The notes under the pieces were generated by a model. It had not been told where the DNA came from, did no database searches, and worked only from the letters and a program-made list of their open reading frames with translations. Shown piece after piece: positions 14,001-29,000 of a stretch of 64,000 nucleotides of DNA. Both the position numbers and the translations under genes were made by a program. This DNA is from Adineta ricciae. Its lineage: Eukaryota; Rotifera; Eurotatoria; Adinetida; Adinetidae. The DNA is taken from the NCBI GenBank assembly GCA_905250025.1, contig CAJNOJ010000007.1, positions 1-64,000 on the forward strand, in the 5' to 3' direction. Position 1 is the stretch's first letter, and each line of letters begins with the position of its first letter.

Positions 14001-17000
14001 CGCCTGTTTCATATCATCGATCACAATCATGGCCACATGATGAAAAACGACAACAAGAACATAATGAGCAAATTCTCAAAGGTAGTTTTTTTTTGTTTTC
14101 CTCCTTTTTTCTCCTTCATGATGAGACAGAGAAAAAGAAGAAAGAAAAATCTATGTGAATGCGCACAGCTGCTTATATCAAGGCTGCAAGATGACGGCAC
14201 GCGCAGTTCAAATCTATGTTTTGGTTTTATTCTAGACGTGTCGAGTTCAAGTTTGAACAATGAAAACATGGAATCAAGTTCATCTTCAATTGCAGATAAT
14301 TACGAAGCTATGAAGATTAGCGATGAACAAGAGGAACATAGAACTTCACAATCATTACTATTGCCATTGAATGTGAATGGGGATGATAATGAAGGTGAGT
14401 TTTTATTATACTAGCTAAACGAGCAGTAGGAGAAGGGAAAAAGCAAGAAAAAAAAACGAGAAGAACAAGAGCCATTTCCCTTTCACTGCAGATGAGTGTA
14501 TACTGTTGCTCTCCAATAGCAAGGTAATAGAAAAGGGGAGAGAAGGAGAAAGAGAAAAAAGTGCACCGAACACTTTTTTTTTCTTTCGTCGCATTTTTTT
14601 CTGAGTAGTCGGTCGGACGGTTCAATAATGGAGGTCAACTATTGGCATATAGTAAGTTAGAGGACGAATAGATCCCATATTTGTCTATGTTGTTTTTTTT
14701 TTAAATTAAAAAAATGTGATTAATAGTAAAGAAACAAAAAAGAACGATTGTGTCATGTTCTTCCTTTCTCTTTTTGACTGCAAATATCGATAGAAGAGAA
14801 AATAGTATTACTACGCCCACATATACATACGTATATATATATATATATATATATTTCCATTCTAATCGATTTAACATGCCCTGTATTTATTGTTCAGTGA
14901 AATGTACGAATACTCGGGCGTTGTTTTCAATCAAAGAGCACGGGGCGACTGCCTATATTGTTCTCATTTAACGATGAGCGTCGGTTTTACCTGTTCAATA
15001 TATCCTTTTCTTTCTACTTACTCTTATTGTCTGACAATAGTCAATGGGTTTTATCAAAAAGGATGTACGATTGACGCTTCTTTGTTTCTTTCGATGACCT
15101 ATAGCATCGCACCCGGTCGATTCCTTCGAGAATGAGCTTTTCTAGACTTTAATTATGATGTGATCAGAGAGATTAATCAACAGTCATACATTGAATGTGT
15201 CACTGAAAGTATCAACTGAATGACTGACATTTGTCCGAAAGAGTAATCAAGTTAGACGAGGTAAAATCTAATAGATTAGTACAATGTGCCCTGTGCTATC
15301 GTAGGTGACCAATACTGTTCGAAGTACATATTTCTTATCTTAATAGTTTTTCGANGTGAGTGATTTACTAAGATTACAGCTGATAACTTTCAGTTGATTG
15401 AATGAACGAGAAGACGCGACTCAATTTGGATGTCGCGACACAATTGACATTTGATAAAGATCTTTTCTACTCCATGCTTTTCTCTTCTCTTCTCTCTCTC
15501 TCTCTCTCTCTCTTTCAGTCCATCTCGATAGAAATGAGTTATTCTAACAGGTGATGAAGTTGTATTTTTCTTCTATAATTAACAATCATAGATCAAATGT
15601 CATCGATGCATAGGAAAAGACACAACACGCAAGTGTCAAACCGCTTTTATTACCTTTTTAACAGAATACATCGACACAGATCACATTACTAAAACGTGTG
15701 TCTAGATAGGATAATTAGACTTTAGCATGCTAGCGACAATGATATGGGAGTGTGTTGTTTTTCAATAGATCAACAGTACATCTCTGCGTTTTGTTGATTT
15801 ATAAACAATCTTATCCTACTTACAGAGTACGAAGATGAACAATAAAGGATGATCATTATTTGCGAAAGGCAAATTATACAATCACCCATCATATAAGTCA
15901 ACTAGATCCTCATGTAAATAACATTCGATTCTCTCCTTTCTTGTTCGGTATCTCTAGGTAAAATAGTTGCATATAATACAAATCGATGCACTTCTTAAGA
16001 TTCTTAGTACGGCTAGTGAAGTTCGACTTGTACATTTTCGCTTTGATATTCATACAAACGAAAGAAAAACATCTTCATATGATCTTACAAATAAGAACTA
16101 GTTTAAGTACTTTTACGTGCTTCGTCTTAACTTATTGAAGACTAGAAATGATAGACTATTGTTCAAGGAGCATTGACAAATGATTTCAGACTTCAGATCA
16201 TTGCCGTAATCCATTGGATATGATGACTTCTCATGTCTCACTGGCAGACTAAAAGAAAAATAACATCGATTATTTGAGATTGAATGCTACTTATATATGC
16301 GATAGCTGCTCGATCTGAATGGAACCTGAGATAATGAACAAAACTGGTGACAAAAGAACGCGTAGGATGAATTCAGTAACAAAAAAGTGTTTGCCTTCGC
16401 CAACGTGCAATTGAGCATCTGATTATACTATTCGTAACCTTGTTGTTTTATTTAAGTTTGAAATTGAATTGCTCAGTAAAGAAATATTGTGTAAATGTCT
16501 TGACAAACAATTTCTGCTAGTCAAATCATTGAACATTCATTGTAGGATAGCGCCGAACGAAGGTTAGACGTTTTGTTTATTACCTCGTTTACTTATACAA
16601 TTGACTAGTTAATTAATAATAAGAAAAATGATATTCTTTTGTAATATATATTTGTAGACCTTACATTAGACAATGACCATGGTTAGAATGTCAAGTATAG
16701 ATCGTGCCTTGACACTTCATTACAAAGGGTCAATTAATTAGCAGTGATCATTGTCATTTTACCATAGTACATTCGAGGAACCGTATTCTTTTTTTCCGTC
16801 GCATTGTTCCGAACAAGGTTTTCGCTTTCTACTTCTCTCGTTGATTTCTTGACAGGTCGTCATTCGAAGTCAAAAGCAACAGGGCAAACGTCAGCATCAT
16901 ATATTGACGATTTGTCAACAAGTTCGTCTTCATCTTCAACTTCAATATCAACTTCTATGCAATCGAGAAACAAGTCGCGCCCATATAGGCTTGCATCTCC

Positions 17001-20000
17001 AACACAATCGAATAAACTCACACCATTATCAGATGATTCTCTATCAGAAAAAACTTCTCAATCCCATCGGAAACGACGTCCACGTTCAGCATTTACTTCT
17101 TACGAATCACCACCGCGTTCACCACGAGTCGATTCAACACCATCAGCAACACCATCAGTCTATCTAATCGAAGTGAAAAATTCCAACCGTCCAACGAATT
17201 CTTACGGTTTAACTAAAACAATAACCTATGTCTGGAGAAACAATCATCATCACCATCAACAACATCGAAAAGAAGGTGATGTCAATACTTATCCAAAATA
17301 TTCTGTTGAACAAGTACCACCTATTCTCGATGACAGCAAACGTACAGTTCCTGTACAATCCCGACATGTCACATTGCAACGTGGCAAAACAGACTGTTGG
17401 CAGAATAATCAAATAACAACTAGTTCCATACTAACTTCGACATGTCAAAATCAAACGGGTTCAGCATCGAATTTACTCTCGCCCATTCTACATACCAAAC
17501 AAAACGAGCCCAAACATCGAACAAAATCCTATGGTCATATTATATCAATCACAACAACGAAACGCCAGCAGCCGTCGTTATTGAACGAACGACAAAACAC
17601 CGAATGGAATGTCGAAGGTGATGGAAAACATATTCGATATTCAAACTTAAAATGGCACAGTGCTGATCAGTTACAAAAGCCAGAACGATTAATGATAAAA
17701 CCACGAACGAAACGACGATATCAAACATCAGACAGTGCTACGGACACCGGCTCCCACAGTGACCAACACAATCGATCAGCTCCACCGATTTTACAACATG
17801 AATTTGACACGCCTGTAACTAACGAAAAACATGAAGGTAAGAACAGTGAAAAGGATGTTATTCTAAGGCAAGTGTAGTTCTGTCTACTTCCTCGGTCGAT
17901 AATTAGAGAGCATCGATGAACTGAGAATCGTTTGCCCTGTAGGAAAAATCAATGTTCATTTCTTCCGCACGAAAAAATCTCTATAAATCATTGCTTTTTA
18001 TGTTTATTGCCCATGAGCAAGAAGCTTTTTTGAAAAAATATAGCTGTTTAATCGATCGAGTCGCTCTTGTCATTCATTATTCAATCGAGTAGCACAATGC
18101 ATTTTAAAATCTTTTCCTTAATTAGAATAACAAAATAGTCTGCGATTGATTCTTTCAAAAAAAGAAAAGAACTTCATTGCTTTCCTCTCAAGTATGTACA
18201 CAAGGATTCGATTTTGAATAGATTAAGGACAGACTAATTTCCTGTCGCGTCAACTTGGAGAATATAATAATAAACATTTATTAAATGAGAATGAGTCGAA
18301 AATCAGTTCTGTTTAAATTCAATGATGAATATCTTCACTTCCGGTGTCGATGTTCAAGGCTGATTGACATTAAGGAAGCATAACGAACAGATATATAGTT
18401 CAACATAATTAGCAGTTGAATGTCAAGTCGAACGGTACAAGGCGACATTGTTTTATTAATAATGATCAATGATTTGTAATGAAAAGATCGAAAAGGAAAA
18501 TGTCGAAAGACATAACGTCGAAAAAAATTGTCGAACGAAAAAAATCTAACTAAATATCAAACATTTTCCGATGTCATTGATGACCAATGACAGTTTGTTT
18601 CAGTTATATATATTTTGTTTTACGAAGATTTAGTTCCATCATGTTACGCTATACTACACTTCACACTCACCGACAGCATAACCTTCCCATCTATACTCTA
18701 ATTCTCAAGACCCTACCTAATCCATTGCTAGTCGAGGAACTGCTTCGATTTAAGAATCAACTTTCATCTGGTGAGAAATCATTCGCAGTGACTGAGTCTA
18801 TTTTTATGATTAAGTTTAATTAGATGGAGAAAAACGGAGATCCTGTTTTTCTTACAATTAGTCTTGGCGATGAACTTTCTTCAGCATCTTACTGACAACA
18901 AATAAAAGAGAAAAAAGAACATTAGTGCAAGTAAAAGACGAGAGAATTTTCTACTTTTTTTTTGTTACGTTTTATATTTTATTGATCTTGATCTCACGTC
19001 ATTACTGTACGTTCGATAAATAATAACACAAATCTATTTATTGTTCTTCGTAATCTATCGATTTCCGTTCATTGACCTTCCGAAGATGTATTTACTTAAC
19101 ACAACAAAACCATAAATCTCTCATTACGGTGTAGAGGACTCAAAACAACAAAGCCTTTTTTTTCCCTTCTCTCTCTCAGTGTACCCATGATACTGCTTTA
19201 GGTTTAGAAAGTCCAATCATGAGCAAACAAAATGATTCAGCTATACCAGATTATACTTCTTTTCATCGGGAAATTAATAATACTTCTTCGCCGATTAATC
19301 ATGATGAAGAACAACAAAGCATATCATCAACATCATCATCGTCATCGAAAGAAATCCAACAGATTGAAACTATTCTCAATGACTATACATCACCACCACC
19401 GCCACCACCACCACGAAAACGTAAATTGGACTGTTATCCAAGTACTGATGAAGATGTCGATGACTTGAACGTTGATTCATCGGAAGATGTCGATCAATCA
19501 GCACCAACCATTCAAACGTACCGCGATCGGCTAAATGCACGCTTACAAACTGAACTGAATCCAAATCAGCCACGAGTCATCTCTGCTGAGTATTCTCAAA
19601 TCACGATCGATTCTGGAGTCGATATTATCAGTGAACAAAAAGTTTCTCAGCCGAAAATCGACGAACAACACTCCGAAGAAACCACAAATCAAAACGATCT
19701 TTTCGCTTTATCCGACGATTCATTACTCGATATCGAACCGACACATCCACATAGTTTATTACTAAAAACTCCAGCGATCACACATGAACAATTGTTATCA
19801 TTAGCTGAAGAGAGTGATGAATATAAAAGTTTTCTCACGGCAATCACAGATTCCCATTTATGCAACAAGAACGATCGTGGCCCGTCGAATACGAGCGAGC
19901 AATACTATTCAGCTGAGAGCGATTTCAATACGTCATTAGTCAATGCGAATCAAGATTTACAACGTAGTCTTGAAGTTGACAATGTGATTAACGAAGAGAA

Positions 20001-23000
20001 GGAGAGTGAAAGTAAGGATCAATCAGACGAACCTTGTCGATCACCGTCGCCACGATATGATGTGAAATTACCGACATTCAGTGACTGGATTGATCATATT
20101 TTTACAACATTTCTCGCTGAGACCAATCAACATTCAGCGTCAACAAGTCGGTCATCATCAATTATCTCAAATCAAGCTTCGCAAAACACATTCGATAACT
20201 CAGCGTCTCAAGCTTTGACCGTCGTTGAAAATTCGACGAAAACTCAACAATTATCGGCAATAACACAAGATTTTGATACACACGAAGAAAATAATCCATC
20301 GCCTGTTTCATATCATCGATCACAATCATGGCCACATGATGAAAAACGACAACAAGAACAAGAACATAATGAGCAAATTCTCAAAGGTAGTTTTTTTTTG
20401 TTTTCCTCCTTTTTTCCCTCCATGATGATGAGACAGAGAAAAAGAAGAAAGAAAAATCTATGCGAATGCGCACAGCTGCTTATATCAAGGCTGCAAGATG
20501 ACGGCACGCGCAGTTCAAATCTATGTTTTGGTTTTGTTCTAGACGTGTCGAGTTCAAGTTTGAACAATGAAAACATGGAATCAAGTTCATCTTCAATTGC
20601 AGATGATTACGGAGCTACGAAGATTAGCGATGAACAAGAGGAACATAAAACTTCACAATCATTACTATTGCCATCGAATGTAAATGGGGATGATAATGAT
20701 GAAGGTGAGTTTTTATTATACGAGCTAAACGAGCAGTACGAGAAGGGAAAAAGCAAGAAAAAAAACCGAGAAGAACAAGAGCCATTTCCCTTTCACTGCA
20801 GATGAGTGTATACTGTTGCTCTCCAATAGCAAGGTAATAGAAAAAGGGAGAGAAGGAGAAAGAGAAAAAAGTGCACCGAACACTTTTTTTTCTTTCTTCG
20901 CATTTTTTTTCTGAGTAGTCGGTCGGACGGTTCAATAATGGAGGTCAACGATTGGCATATAGTAAGTTAGAGGACGAATGGATCCCCTATTTGTCTATGT
21001 TGTTTTTTTTTTAAATTAAAAAAATGTGATTAATAGTAAAGAAACAAAAAAAGAACGATTGTGTCATGTTCTTTCTTTCTCTTTTTGACTGCAAATATCG
21101 ATAGAAGAGAAAATAGTATTACTACGCCCACATATACATACGTATACATATATATATATTTCCATTCTAATCGATTTAACATGCCCTATATTTATTGTTC
21201 AGTGAAATATACGAATACTCGGGCGTTGTTTTCAATCAAAGAGCACGGACCGACTGCCTATATTGTTCTCATTTAACGATGAGCGTCGGTTTTACCTGTT
21301 CAATATATCCTTTTCTTTCTTCTTACTCTTATTGTCTGACAATAGTCAATGGGTTTTATCAAAAAGGATGTACGATTGACGCTTCTTTGTTTCTCTCGAT
21401 GACCTACAGCATTGCACTCTGCCGATTCCTTCGAGAACGAGCTTTTCTAGACTTTAATTATGATGTGATCAGAGAGATTAATCAACAGTCATACATTGAA
21501 TGTGTCACTGAAAGTATCAACTGAATGACTGACATTTGTCCGAAAGAGTAATCAAGTTAGACGAGGTAAAATCTAATAGATTAGTACAATGTGCCCTGTG
21601 CTATCGTAGGTGACCAATACTGTTCGAAGTACATATTTCTTATCTTAATAGTTTTTCGAGTTAAAGTAAACTACATTTCTATCGCACTTGATCGATTTAA
21701 TTGATATTTTCAATCGACATTCTTGTTGAATACAATCCAAATAGACAGAGAATGAATCATATGAGAGTGCTTGAACAATAGTCTAATAGATGAAGATGAT
21801 CGAGGGCGTCGAAAGCACACTTGAAAAGTACGAACATACATGAGTTATATATCTCTCGACTAAAATAAACTGACCGCAGTAAGACGACGACTATTTGTAA
21901 ATAGACAACAATGTATGTTTTCGTCTCATTTAGAAGTAACTAGCAAGGAAATCATGCAAAATAACTATCGTCATGATGATCAATCTATTACTCCGTCGCC
22001 GACTACCACGATCGATCGTAATCAATCTACGAGCGAAAATTTTTCTTTTCCAAATATTATGAATAGAGGTAATGTTGACGAAATGGAAGAAAAAAAACAC
22101 GATAAGTGTGATGATGATGATGATGGTGATGAAAAACATATCGAAAACGAAGTCCACAACAACAACAAACCACTTATTCAAGTAGAAACACCGAATGACT
22201 CACCGTCATCATTTCCATTTCATGAAGAATTCTACCGTTGTGAATTACTACAACAATCACAAATACCATCACAACCACAGCATACTGATAGTCATGATTC
22301 ATTGCTGCAACCTGCTCATCATAATATGAATAATATTAATACTGCAGCGTCGTCGACAGATGATTTATCGACTACGCATCAATTATCATCATCCGTATTT
22401 CATTCTAAAGACTCAGCCTTAGGCCTATCAGATGATAATTTGCATTATTTACAAACGAATCCAGCGCTTATCAAAGATAATGATGATGATGACGATGATG
22501 AAGACGATTTACAACAAGAAGATAGAAGTAAATATCACATATCTTTTTCGATTGATCGAATTAATTCGTATTTTTCTTTCGAAATTAAATCATTTGAACG
22601 AATAATCACTAACGTTCACCATTTCGCTGTTAAATATTGATGATGCAATATGTATGAAATTGATTGCCTTTACGTTTCTTTTCCTACTTCTTCTTCTTTC
22701 CTAATAAGAGAAAGCATTTGTTATGCGTGAGGCGTGTCCATATTTCGTTTTTCTTTCGAGTTGTTTAGAATTATTTCATACATATGTATACATCGATGTA
22801 AAGGTCAACTATGCTGTTACGCAGATTGTACACCGAGTAGAGAGATTGATCACCAGAAGTGTCCTCAGTTACAACTGCATTTTCGAGCTCAATTAGCCTT
22901 GAATATTTCTCTCGTTTTCGTTCTTACGTTCTCACACTCTGCTCATTCTTTGTCTCGATGTATCATTAGACATATGTACAGATAATGTCCATCTCAAACA

Positions 23001-26000
23001 TCTCATTCACTTTCAATCTGAGCCGATTGAGGTTGTTAACTAATCCTTCATCATGTCTCCCACTCTCGCTTTCTCGCAATGCGAAAAGACGAAAGAAAAA
23101 GTTCATCCCGTTCAATCGATCTTCTTCTTTATATATCAATGTACAATTTCATCTTCTTATGTCTCCATATGTATACTGACAGTCTAATGAACTATGTGCG
23201 TGTTGAAGATGTTGGGAGAATGAACTGTACGTGTGTGTATATGAATGAATGAATGAATGGTATATAAACATGTTAAAAATTAGATGCAAAACACGCGTAT
23301 GCCACGTAAGGAAATGAGAAAAGAAAGCGCACGTAAAAGAGAGAGAGAGAAACGTAAAAGAATACAACAAAAGGTATATATACATTCTTGTGCGTGCCTG
23401 CTCAGGCACGTTGACATGATGGTTTTTATTTCATTAAAATAGAAAAAAAAAGAAAGTAAAGAATTTGTATGCCTTTCTTCTTCTCTTCTTCTACAGCTTC
23501 TCCTCCTCCTCCTCCTCCTCTTCGTCTTATCCTCAGGTTTTGGGTAGATTATTTCTATTTGTGATTTCTGATTCTGCTAGAGTAGAAGATTTATTTTTAT
23601 TCTAGCCATTGACAATAATGTAATTCAAGATAATGCAAATAACAATATTGATAAGAATGAAATGACATATGAGCGTATTGATGATGGTACAAATTCTTTA
23701 AGAAATAAATCCACAATGATCTACATACCGGCTGATCAAATACAGTCGTTACCATCATCTTATCAAATCAACCATGCTGAACGAACTGTTTCATCGAGTT
23801 CATCCGAGCAGTTGATACCTAAAGAAAAACAAACAGGTAACAACAATCAAAGTCAAGAATGAAACAATAGCAAAACACATCGACAAACGTTTTGTTTTCT
23901 AGGAATGTATTATCCTGCTTTTGGTAGTTCCGCTGCGATACATCTAGCAGAAAAATACAATTGTGACTGGCTCCAAGATATCACTTCACCTGCAAGTCCA
24001 TATCGTAAATCTCTCACGAGTGTCAACTATGAAATGACTTCCGATTCACGCATTTTTCATCAAAATCAAGCACTTGGTGATGAAGATGAATTCTATCTAT
24101 CTCCACAAGCATTTCAACCATCACGTTCCTGTCCGAATTTGAATCATCTGTTGATACGTGAACCGTTACGTGAACGGTCATATTCGTTAACAACATTAGA
24201 TGCCTATGCACGTTTAGATATAACACGTGATACTCTCGAACAAATGTGGCTTTCATTACTTGATCTTGCTTTCAGTGACAAAGACGACATTGAACTAGGT
24301 GAATACAAGTTACGTCATATCATGGGTTTATCAAGTTCGTACACACATATCAATGATACTTTAATTGAAAAGTCTCGAAGTCATGGAGATATATTTTCAA
24401 CGGCAAATAAAGAAGAAAAATTAACAACTAAAAAATCGAAATCGTTCGATGTTACATCATTACTGAAGTCAAGTAAAGCATCAGATAATGAAGCGAATGT
24501 TGGTTTACTTCAAGGTGCTGCTATATCAGAACCATTCGTTGATCGTATAGGTTTAGTCTCAACACAATCTGATACAGAAATGAACTTTCCGAGTAATGAT
24601 AATGATAGTATTGAATCAATTGAAGCAGACAACCCCTTACCTGAAGAGCAATATTCTCCGAAAAATCAAACCGAGTCGCCTGTTATCAAAGAACCGTTAA
24701 ATTACGTTTTTCACTATCCTCACCAATTAGATAGCAATGATGACTATGATTTTGAACCTGAAGATGATATAACACACTATCTACCTGAAACAACTTTAAC
24801 AATGAATCAGTTGTTTGGCGATGAAGATAAACAATTGTGTATGGCCTTGGGTTTTGATGATGATGAGGAAACAGCTGCACTTGCTGCTGCTGTCGCACAA
24901 CCAAGAGATATACAAGCTATATTGGCGGACTATCGGCCACATTCTCTTTCGACAATACCAAGCTCCCGAGCAAGTCAGTATGCGTCAAGTATCTCTGATA
25001 GCGACGAAATTGTCGAAAACAATGACCCAATAAGTCGTAAGAATACGATTAGTCTTGAACACGAAGAAGTGTATCGATCTGATCACAGTATTGATGGTGC
25101 CGAAGAAGTCGATGACGATATTGGCCAAATTGAATCAAATATTTCCTCACCACAATCGCGAGCATTATCGCCTATACCAAATTACTCAGAAGCGTCACCC
25201 GTACCACAAGCACCAGAACGAATTTCTGTAAGTTGTTTTTGGCCTTTTAATAGACCGGCTTCTATTAGTTATGAATCAGTCAAATGAATAATAGAATGAC
25301 TAAGACAAGACTTCTTATTACTTAACATCTGCCTATCGTTGCTTTTTCATATGTGAAGAATACGATTATAGACTGGATTTATTGCGTGATATGTCTTGAT
25401 TTAAGCTAATTTTACCGACGTTACCTCCTCTGGATTAATCTTGATTCTAAATTTAGTTTAATGTGAGGTTTATCTCGAGCTGAAAAAGGAAAGCTTATCG
25501 TTAAGTCAATTAACAAGGCGAATCCTTTTCTAGTAGTGTCTTAAACAAAAATTCTGTGTTGAGTGTACATTGATTTCATTCTTCTGTTTCAGCCATTAAA
25601 ACTCCCCAATTTTGCGAATATTGACCATGATGCTTGGGCACGATCGATAAGTGAACCAATCTATACCGACGGCCTATCGATTCAGCATCAGCAGCGTGAA
25701 ACTGATCTCTTTCCATTTACTGATAATCTAACGAGTATTATACCAGTTGACGATACTCCACAACCGCAAACTTACATCACCGATCAAATTGAACCGAGTA
25801 TACCTCTAAGTGAATATCAAACGAATCATTTTATTGAACAAACGAACGATACGAATCTAATTGACTTTTCCTCGCACGAAGATTTCATTCAGAACATGGA
25901 TAATCAAATCGATAACAAATCAAGTAATTCAACTCGCACTTCAATATCGTCCATACACGATACACACCTCGATCCAAACGAATTGGCATTTCTTTTGTCA

Positions 26001-29000
26001 CAATTAGGTACATCGGACATATCCAGCCCACCAGGAATGTCTTTTGCAGATGAACTAAGCAAATTGAACGAAGGATCAAGTGAACAACAACAACAACAAC
26101 ATCGTTTTGATTCGGATTCTTTGGACCATTCATCATTGCTACAGCATGAACATCAACAAAACAAGCCGAAACTTGCCGACATTGATAGTTTACAATCTAC
26201 ACCTCATACTTATTCCACAACTCCCCCACCGCCGGTTCATGCTGATGAACTTACAAGCGTTGCCAAACAAATTCGAGATATTAATCAAGAAAAATCTATT
26301 TCCTCTCTGTGTAAAATCGTTGCGGATATTCATGCACAGACAAATAATCAATTCCTCACGAAAATCGTTAATTACCATCAATCACCGCCCATCGCTAACT
26401 TGCAGACAATCGTCACTGAACTTCATCAAACACCGATTGGAAAATCAATACCACGACCCCAACGACCGACTCACCTCGAACTTCATCCAAACGAGGAGGA
26501 AGAAGACGAAGACCTGGAAAATGAGCAAATTTCATCACCTGCTGTTGTAAATGACGTCCCAATTTCATCAGATTTAGTTTCCGAACTCGAAGAACAAGTA
26601 TCATTAACGAAATTGAAATCACCATCTCGATCAGCATCTCCCACTTCTGTACTAACACCGATGACAAGACGAATTAGTGATACATCTACGCATTCCGCAC
26701 GCTATCAATCACAGCGTATTGATAAAGTGTCTGATTTAGAAATTGTCAAACAAGGCAACGGTTTCAAAATTGGCTATGTCGATCGCCAAGGTACAGATCA
26801 ACGGGTAATTCTGACGAAACGTATCGAAGCAGGACCGGAAATTCTCGCCAGAGATCCACATGTTCGTTTGCCATACAAAGGTCGAAAGATGTTAAGTCAA
26901 GTTTTCAGTTCGTTACTATATACAAATGGCTATAATACAATTCAAGAAGATAAGAAATTTGAACGTGCATCGAACGACATTGAAGTGCCGAGCATTGGTA
27001 CTAATCCACAACATTTCGATGAGGTTCGTTTTTGATCTGGCTAAATCAAAGCCTATTTATTGTCTGTATTCGTCAACTAATCGAACTTTACGCTTATTTT
27101 TAGTCTGATATGATCTCCATTGATATTGATGGTCCGTCGACGATGTTGAATTCAATTTGTGAATCGATTGTTATAACTCAAGGTTCGGTATATTCTGATA
27201 GTCTACCGAAACCAACGATTGAAAAACCTCTTGCTCAACCAGTACCAAAAAGTGTATTCGATAATCGTCTCTCATCTTCGACAACCTCGTCATCGTCATC
27301 TCACCAGCGTCATGTTGTCTTAGATCATCACGAAGAATATCTTCTCGATAGTTCTCGTACTCCAACGCCATCAACGAAAAAAGATAAAATCGAAGTCATC
27401 AAAACATGGGAAGATCACACAGTTATCAATGGTACTAGTACATCATGGCATAGTTCATCATTACCTCCACACAAAGTTATTAAGCACAAACAATCTACGA
27501 GTACTGTTGAACATTTTGATTCTCCATACCAACCCCAAACTGTTCAAATGCGCATTGCCCCGTCCCATGACGTCAAATACCGTGTAAATGAACCAATACC
27601 AATTCCATCTGTCTTCAATTGGAACGAAGAAAGTGTCAATACACCCTCAAGACCATCGAAAACCACACGTGATGTTGCTCTATCACCCATTTTAATCGAC
27701 GAAAAGTTACCCACACCTCCAAAACGTACTCCTGAAAAGGTTGATCGATCGTGCCAATACAGTCCACATGGAACACAGGACTTTGGTCTACAATATCGTT
27801 CTGAACATTCAGCAATGTCAACTCAAGTCTCAGCACATGATATCCCCAATTTTCTTGTCACCTATGATGGTACCCAAACCATCGTTGATTCAACACATCA
27901 TTTAGATGATTCAGGTTTCCATCCACATGTCCGAATGATTTCGCCATCACTCTCAGTCGTTTCATCAGAAAACCAATCGAACAATCAACCCTATTCACTT
28001 TCCGGACCAGATTTTGTTCATAAGTTGAATGACCAACATAATCATGCATCCGCATTGACTGTGACACAATTCTCAGATGAACATTACTATCTTCCATCCA
28101 ATGATCCAAATCAAACAAATCTAAATACTCGCCCTACAACACTCGAACGTAGCGCTGACTCAGGCATTCTTGTGGATGATTCGGTAGGTTACTACGCTTT
28201 CTCTGATCTTATTTGTATTCCATTCATTTAGTCACTGCGCGATCGTCGCAATAAAGCCAATTTCGCTCTACAAGTCGATATCAAAGGTTCATCATCGGAC
28301 AGTGATGATATCTCGGAAGTGACCCAACGTCCAATCAATCGTCTGAAACCAGCAACAAATGATAACGTTTATGAACATCGTAGCGAACTAGTTATCACAA
28401 CACGAAATTCTGCAGCACATGACCAACGATATGACCATTCAGTCAGTTCATCAGCAAAAGAAATCGAACAGCAAATTATCCAACTGCGACGCGAACGGGC
28501 ACATATTTTAGAATTACTTTCATTGAACTGGAGTCGATCCAATATTTGGGTAGAGTTAACCGAAGCAAAACTAAACTACATCATTGGAGAAACAGGTATG
28601 TGTGCTAATTATTTTAAAGTAAAACCATCGCTGCGATTCCATCTCTGATAATCCTTCTTTTCTCGTGATCTTCGAAATTTTCATAGTCGCTTGATGAAAA
28701 AAAAGCAAGTTAGAAGACGACGGTGATTATAAAAACTGAAAACTCTCGTCTGTAAACTATCATAGAATCTCAAACTGACACGAATGTGCTTAATATGAGA
28801 TATGTTGCTTTCTAATTAGTTTGAAAAGAACCATAAATGAGTCTGATAAGAATACACTTATGCATGTCTAGTTCTTTAAAAATTCAATGGAACTTTCTAA
28901 TCTTAGACATCGTCAATTAGAACGAGAAAAACAAGAATTTGCACTCAAGGCCGTTTCAAACGATGATTTATGTCAGAATAAAAGCTGAAAATATGCATCA

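Noticed and set aside
19219..20805. One long open frame of 528 codons
   Set aside because: It runs through the intron 20387-20542 and past the donor at 20704. Comparison with copy 1, where that intron has a stop, shows the true exons.
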